Assembly: GCA_021292105.1 (NCBI GenBank)
Contig: CM037868.1
Coordinates: 29,400,403 to 29,464,402 of the forward strand
Direction: 5' to 3'
Length of the DNA: 64,000 nucleotides
DNA from: Anadara kagoshimensis
Taxonomy: Eukaryota; Mollusca; Bivalvia; Arcoida; Arcidae
The notes under the pieces were generated by a model. The model was not told the origin of the DNA, did no database searches, and worked only from the letters and a program-made list of their open reading frames with translations. Position numbers and translations under genes: made by a program. How positions within the stretch are numbered: position 1 is the first letter of the stretch; each line of letters opens with the position of its first letter. Below, piece by piece: positions 58,445 to 64,000 of this stretch.

Positions 58445-60200
58445 TCACCCTTTCAAGAATACAAAAACTGTTATTTCAACTACTCTTGTTTTTACGTAAA
58501 TTATAGTCTCACAGGATAATTTACCTTAAAAATATTAACTTAATAATTCAACGCAACTCAATATTTGTTAAATTGAAATAAAAATTATACAGTAAGCGTC
58601 ATATAATACAGATTGTATTTTTGTAGCTATAGGTATTATCAAGAACTGAACTAAATCATTACTTACACACTAAGTAGCGAGTACTTATCAGTGTCTGTCG
58701 CTGGCTTTACCTTCGAAAATATTCAACTCTTTTTGTTTAAAAGGATTACTTTTTATTTAAAAAAAATATTTTGACATTTTTATGAGTTTGCAAAAACATG
58801 CTTCAAAAAAAAAAAAACAAAAAAAAAAAAAAATTAGGACTATACTGATTGAAAAAAGTTATTTCCTTATCGACCGTCCACTTTTTGGTATTGTGACTTT
58901 AGCATTGTTACTTACCAAGTGCTAAATCATATTGCGTGCTCACTTTACTTTTTTCTTTAAAAATCGAAGGGCAAAATAAGTTTTAAATGTATTATAATGT
59001 ATGACTCACAACTTTCGAAACGCAAAGTATTTCCTTAGCTTTTGGTAAAATATATTTTGGTCTTTTGGGTATCTTTTCAACATCTTGAAAAACAATTTTG
59101 GTTCCATAATTTTGGTCCAAGCAATACTGATGAGGAATTGTATTCCGAAACGGCTGTCTTGTAGTGTTGTAAAATTTAAACTGATATACAAAAGAAAATT
59201 GTCGTGTTAAGAAAAAGAACGTGTACCGAATGCTCTTAAACAGGTAAGACGAGTCGGCAAAATTGAAATAATTTTCCATCCTATAGATAATAGTAAAACG
59301 TTTCTTTGTGACACAAGTGTTCAGTTTCCTTATTTCCCTTAAGTGTTAACCCTCATCATCACAAAGCCTTATGAAGTCCGGACTTATTTAGGCGATAGTC
59401 TGGACTTCATTAGGCCTTGGACTCCATAAGGAGTTGATACACCGCATGTAATAAGCCGCAGAAGGGTCTTTTTGTGTGGAGTCGGTACAGTCACACGTGT
59501 TTAAGGGGCGACCCTAGGCATTCTCACGCTCTCATGACAAGCGATAACCGGTTAATCACTGAAACTTTAACCTGACCATTTAACTTTTATCGTGATATGA
59601 CCAGCTATAGTTAGTGCAAAATTATAGCAATAGCGACAGCTTTGACGGTACGCTCTCATTTTTTTAAATACAAATTTTGAACCTATAGATAAGGTATTCA
59701 ATATTTCAATGTTTCATTCATTTATTATGGCTAAGTAGAAATTGATGTAAGTTGTTGGAATAGCAAGAACAAAAGCTAATAGTTACAGAAAAGGGTGAAT
59801 TAATACATTTTAAGTGAGCGTTTTGTCACACATGGAAGGTGTCATGTAAATTCGAATCTAATGGAAATTGCATGCATTGTTAAATGTAATTTATGCTAAA
59901 GTAGTTCTCTCTACTGCTTTTTGTTTTTTGAATTCCCAAGAAATACATTAAATATGCATAGTAATTCTTAGATTATCATTCCATTATAAAAAACTGGAAA
60001 ACAGGTGATTCTGTAATTTGAATTATATATTTTGTTAAGTTAAATGAGAGTCGTTGTTCTGTATTTTATGTTGTTGAACTTTAGTTTAATCAGATAAAAG
60101 TACAATTAGATAAATGAGTGACCTTCAGATAAAATTCCGTATATTCAGATATCTCGATAGTTTGTTTAAGGTTTACACAAGGTTGAAGTGTTTTATAGTC
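58445..60200. other. Gene-free stretch
   Basis: AT-rich, poly-A-like run at 58805-58835, otherwise no feature recognised. Confidence 0.5.
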
Positions 60201-60219
60201 AGCAAGTGAATCGTGGCCA

Positions 60220-61395
60220 CAGGGGGTCCTCGGTGACCGAGTGGCGTATAGCGCGATAACCCTTTACGGTGTCAGAGTGGCGCATAGCGCGATAACCCTT
60301 TACAGTGTCAGAGTGGCGTATAGCGCGATAACCCTTTACGGTGTCAGAGTGGCGTATAGCGCGATCACCCTTTTACGGTGCCCCGAGTGGCGTATAGCGA
60401 GACCACCCTTTACGGTGCCCCGAGTGGCGTATAGCGCGATAACCCTTTACGGTGCCCCGAGTGGCGTATAGCGCGATAACCCTTTACGGTGCCCCGAGTG
60501 GCGTATAGCGCGATAACCCTTTACGGTATCCGAGTGGCGTATAGCGCGATAACCCTTTACGGTGCCCCGAGTGGCGTATAGCGCGATAACCCTTTACGGT
60601 ATCCGAGTGGCGTATAGCGCGATAACCCTTTACGGTGTCAGAGTGGCGTATAGCGCGATCACCCTTTTACGGTGCCCCGAGTGGCGTATAGCGAGACCAC
60701 CCTTTACGGTGCCCCGAGTGGCGTATAGCGCGATAACCCTTTACGGTGCCCCGAGTGGCGTATAGCGCGATAACCCTTTACGGTGCCCCGAGTGGCGTAT
60801 AGCGCGATAACCCTTTACGGTGCCCCGAGTGGCGTATAGCGCGATAACCCTTTACGGTATCCGAGTGGCGTATAGCGCGATAACCCTTTACGGTGTCAGA
60901 GTGGCGTATAGCGCGATAACCCTTTACGGTGTCAGACTGGCGTATAGCGCGATCACCCTTTACAGTGTCAGAGTGGCGTATAGCGCGATCACCCTTTACG
61001 GTGCCCCGGGTGGCGTATAGCGCAATAACCCTTTACGGTGCCCCGAGTGGCATAGAGCGAGATCACTCTTTACGGTGCCCCGAGTGGCGTATAGCGCGAT
61101 AACCCTTTACGGTGCCCCGAGTGGCGTATAGCGAGATCAGCCTTTACAGTGCCCGATTGGGGTATAGCGAGATCACCATTTACGGTGTCCCGAGTGACGT
61201 ATAGCGAGATCACCCTTTACGGTGTCCCGAGTGACGTATAGCGAGATCACCCTTTACGGTGCCCGATTGGGGTATAGCGAGACCACCCTTTACGGTGTCC
61301 CGAGTGACGTATAGCGAGATCATCCTTTACACTGTTCGAGTGGCGTATAGCGCGATCACCCTTTACGGTACCCCGAGTGACGTATAGAGAGACCG
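60220..61395 (+). repeat. 36-37-bp minisatellite, about 31 copies
   Basis: Units of GTGGCGTATAGCGCGATAAC followed by CCTTTACGGTGCCCCGA (37 bp) or a GTCAGA/ATCCGA variant (36 bp). Three plus-strand open frames of about 66-76 codons (VAYSAITLYG repeats) are by-products. It starts at a D-arm-like GGTGACCGAGTGGCG and ends close to a SINE body. Confidence 0.93.
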
Positions 61396-61477
61396 ATTTA
61401 TACGGATCGCAACGAATTTCACCTCCTAGGGCCCATGGCCACTGTAGCTTCGTATAAAGGCCGTCGGGGGTTTTGAG

Positions 61478-61562
61478 CCCCGGCCAGGGTCTGACCAAAA
61501 CTGGACAGGGGTCTGACCAAAACTGGACAATAGGTAGTGACTGTTCTTTAAGAAAAACTTGC
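61478..61562 (+). mobile_element. SINE fragment
   Basis: GGCCAGGGTCTGACCAAAAC (partly doubled) and GGTAGTGACTGTTCTTTAAG belong to the middle of the main SINE family, plus orientation. Confidence 0.65.
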
Positions 61563-62135
61563 ATATCGATATTCTGTGTTTCGGCAGGCTTGATGGCACG
61601 TCAAAAACTCACCCTGTACATTTGTGACACAATCCTGTGTATCACAGTATTACACATTGTCATGAACGCACTACAAAGGTAACAGTTTCTGCCACTTAAT
61701 CTTTTAAGGTTCGTTAGCCGAAGGAACCTGCTTTTCTCCCCGGAAAGTTTCATCCACCAGATTTGTAATTAAAAATCATCATAGTATGGTAATCTTACTT
61801 GTAAATAGTTTTCTCTGTGTATACCAATCAAAAAATTATCAAACTATGTCTAAAAATGACCAAACTATATACTTCAATGCTTTACTCGAATACTATACTT
61901 GATCTTAAAAATCCGCACCATCATTAAAATTAAACATTTAATGTTTGTTCACGTTGATGTGTTGAGTTGAAGTCAGGTTCACCTGGCCTTCCTTTTTTTC
62001 CGGTCAGTTGTTGGTCAGTTTATAATGTTGTGAAGCGATTAAGAATAGCACCCTGCTACGTTGCACAATCATTCATTAATTCAAAATTTAGGAAATTTGA
62101 AACTAAGTGTAAAAATAAATTTTGACAAAACTAAA
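61563..62135. other. Gene-free stretch
   Basis: Between the minisatellites, no recognised feature. Confidence 0.45.
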
Positions 62136-62149
62136 AACAGATGTTATAA

Positions 62150-62408
62150 GCTTGTAGTGATCTTCATAATGACACGTCAAATTTCCGAATATCTTGGCGT
62201 GATCTTCATAATGACACGTCAAATTTTCGAATATCTTGGCGTGATCTTCAAAATGACACGTCAAATTTCCGAATATCTTGGCGTGATCTTCAAAATGACA
62301 CGTCAAATTTCTGAATATATTGGCGTGATCTTCAAAATGACACGTCAAATTTCCAAATATCTTGGCGTGATCTTCAAAATGACACGTCAAATTTCCGAAT
62401 ATCTTTAA
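62150..62408. repeat. 42-bp minisatellite, 6 copies
   Basis: Units TGATCTTCAAAATGACACGT followed by CAAATTTCCGAATATCTTGGCG. Because 42 is a multiple of three, both strands stay open (VIFKMTRQISEYLG on plus, DHAKIFGNLTCHFE on minus). Confidence 0.95.
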
Positions 62409-62505
62409 AAATAACAAAATTATAATGGTATCAAATTTTGCAGATGTAAGCTACTGAAAATTACCGTAGATTGACCCGATTGATTGAAATGCAACTAAGG
62501 AAAAT

Positions 62506-62900
62506 AACCTAGACCGACCCTGTCCTACAAAACATACATATAACCTAGACCGGCCCTGTCCTACAAAACATACATATAACCTAGACCGACCCTGTCCTAC
62601 AAAACATACATATAACCTAGACCGACCCTGTCCTACAAAACATACATATAACCTAGACCGACCCTGTCCTACAAAACATACATATAACCTAGACCGGCCC
62701 TGTCCTACAAAACAACATAACCATTAGACCGGCCCTGTCCTACAAAACATACATATAACCTAGACCGACCCTGTCCTACAAAACATACATATAACCTAGA
62801 CCGACCCTGTCCTACAAAACATACATATAACCTAGACCGGCCCTGTCCTACAAAACATACATATAACCTAGACCGGCCCTGTCCTACAAAACATACATGG
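62506..62900. repeat. 36-bp minisatellite, about 11 copies
   Basis: Units of CCTAGACCGACCCTGTCCTA then CAAAACATACATATAA. One copy is shortened near 62710. The minus-strand open frame (VCFVGQGRSRLY) is a by-product. Confidence 0.95.
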
Positions 62901-63850
62901 GTCATTCTCAAAAAATGTAGAAATTCCACAAACCAAAATAACGATAAAAAAATAATTGAATCCCGTCATTTCATTGGTTGGAAATCAATATTTGAAACAT
63001 AAAATTTCATTCTGAGAAATATGCACACAAGACATTGGTTCTTTTTGACAGAATATCAAATTGAATTTAAAATTGTGCTTAATAATGTCCTCTGGAGTAA
63101 CCATCATTTATGTTTTTGAAAATATCTATATTTAAGTAGATTTTAAATATGAAACCTATTTCTATACATGAATAACAAACTAGCTGACATATCATTTAAA
63201 ATTTGAGACTGTATTTTTCATTTTAACACTTAAATAACAATCTTAAAATCTCGAAATGATAAACAAAAAAAAAATGCAAGAACGGAATTTTATAATAAGT
63301 TACTGCCTTTTTGTGGCACGCGTTCTTTACTGGTTCATAGAAAAATACTTAATACGTAATTTATAATTAATTATAAGTTAACAAAATTTATTTACATTGT
63401 GCAAATTAATGAATGAATAGACCATGGCAACACCACAGACATTTAGAAGTTATACCAAAGACAAAAAGAATAACACCAAAGACAGCCATTTAAAATACTG
63501 AAATTTCAATGCGTGTTGGGGAACAAAAGTAAGACAATACATCTTACATTATATTCTATCTCTCAAAAATGGAGTTTGAACAGATATTTGAATAGAAAAA
63601 TTTACATTCCTCAAGATTATCCAATGTTTACCAATTGTTTTGTTAACACCAGAGACACCTTTGTAACACCAGGGACAATATTGTAGTATTTTGATTTGAT
63701 GATCTTTTATTTAATCTTAAAACTCGCGATTTACCTAGTAAATTAAAATAAATAAATAAACGATTGAAATATAATATTTCCTTGTAAAATTTGTACCATT
63801 TGGTGTCATTTTATATATTGGTAACACCACAGACAACACCAAAGACAGTT
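62901..63850. other. Gene-free stretch with dispersed AACACC(A/R)AGACA words
   Basis: AT-rich. The word TAACACCAGAGACA or close variants recurs loosely at about 63431, 63471, 63647, 63666, 63822 and 63838. No gene seen. Confidence 0.5.
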
Positions 63851-63854
63851 GATC

Positions 63855-63968
63855 TGTCGTATACCACTTTTTTAATCATAAAATACATTCAAAAAGTGGT
63901 ATATGATACTGTCATATACCACTTTTTGAGTGTATTTTATGATTAAATTAAAAAAGTGGTATATGACA
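63855..63968. mobile_element. Double palindromic element, target duplication GATC
   Basis: Two head-to-tail palindromes (63855-63908 and 63910-63968) of the form TGTCATATACCACTTTTTGA, AT core, inverse. GATC flanks the pair (63851-63854, 63969-63972). Design and ends resemble the 59-bp element at 31732-31790. Confidence 0.8.
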
Positions 63969-64000
63969 GATCTACCAAATAAAAATGCTAAACTACACTT

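Noticed and set aside
60241-61020. Open frames with VAYSAITLYG repeats
   Set aside because: By-product of the 36-37-bp minisatellite; frames break whenever unit length changes.

Overview
The window looks like nuclear DNA from an animal, most likely a marine mollusc and probably a bivalve. It is AT-rich, with interrupted GT-AG genes on the minus strand, tRNA-derived SINEs, tiny palindromic transposons, many minisatellites and long microsatellites. The animal assignment rests on the two genes. The mollusc assignment is inference from repeat style. No viral, retroviral or bacterial sequence was recognised.

Two protein genes can be assembled by hand from splice sites and reading phase. (1) Minus strand, 15737 to 8309: a 613-aa FAD-linked oxidase of the gulonolactone/aldonolactone oxidase family in six coding exons. 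It begins Met-Gly-Cys and carries what looks like a second, degenerate FAD-binding lobe ahead of the intact one. (2) Minus strand, 54527 to 30612: a 723-aa zinc transporter of the LIV-1 ZIP subfamily, closest by eye to ZIP12/ZIP4, in 14 coding exons. It has the HNxxDG and HExPHE motifs. Its first coding exon carries one base too many as sequenced. Two of its splice acceptors have been duplicated: one pair gives an in-frame 23-codon alternative, and another acceptor was amplified into an array of about 20 copies.

Layout: 1-3.2 kb holds a GT microsatellite, a dispersed repeat, a tandem array of tRNA-like units and a 31-bp minisatellite apparently derived from that unit. 3.58-7.58 kb is one composite transposon with 4-bp target duplications and an internal array of nuclear-receptor-like half-sites. 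8.3-15.7 kb is the oxidase gene, with two intact tRNA-Ala(UGC) genes in its introns on the opposite strand. 16-30.6 kb is gene-free and made of SINEs, MITEs, a partial copy of the 1.5-2.5 kb repeat and an inverted repeat pair. 30.6-54.5 kb is the ZIP gene. Its first intron holds a recent tandem duplication of about 2.3 kb; one copy contains a 4.36-kb transposon with 416-bp inverted repeats and a TGATT target duplication, and the other copy preserves the empty site. 54.5-64 kb has a foldback element, a small MITE, three minisatellites and a double palindrome.

A recurring theme is that minisatellites appear to arise from identifiable seeds: a tRNA-like A box, the middle of a MITE, SINE 3' tails, a possible SINE head, and a splice acceptor. 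A second theme is a family of roughly 59-bp palindromic elements (ends TGTCATGTGCTACTTTTGAA or a variant) for which three separate loci each show a 4-bp target duplication.
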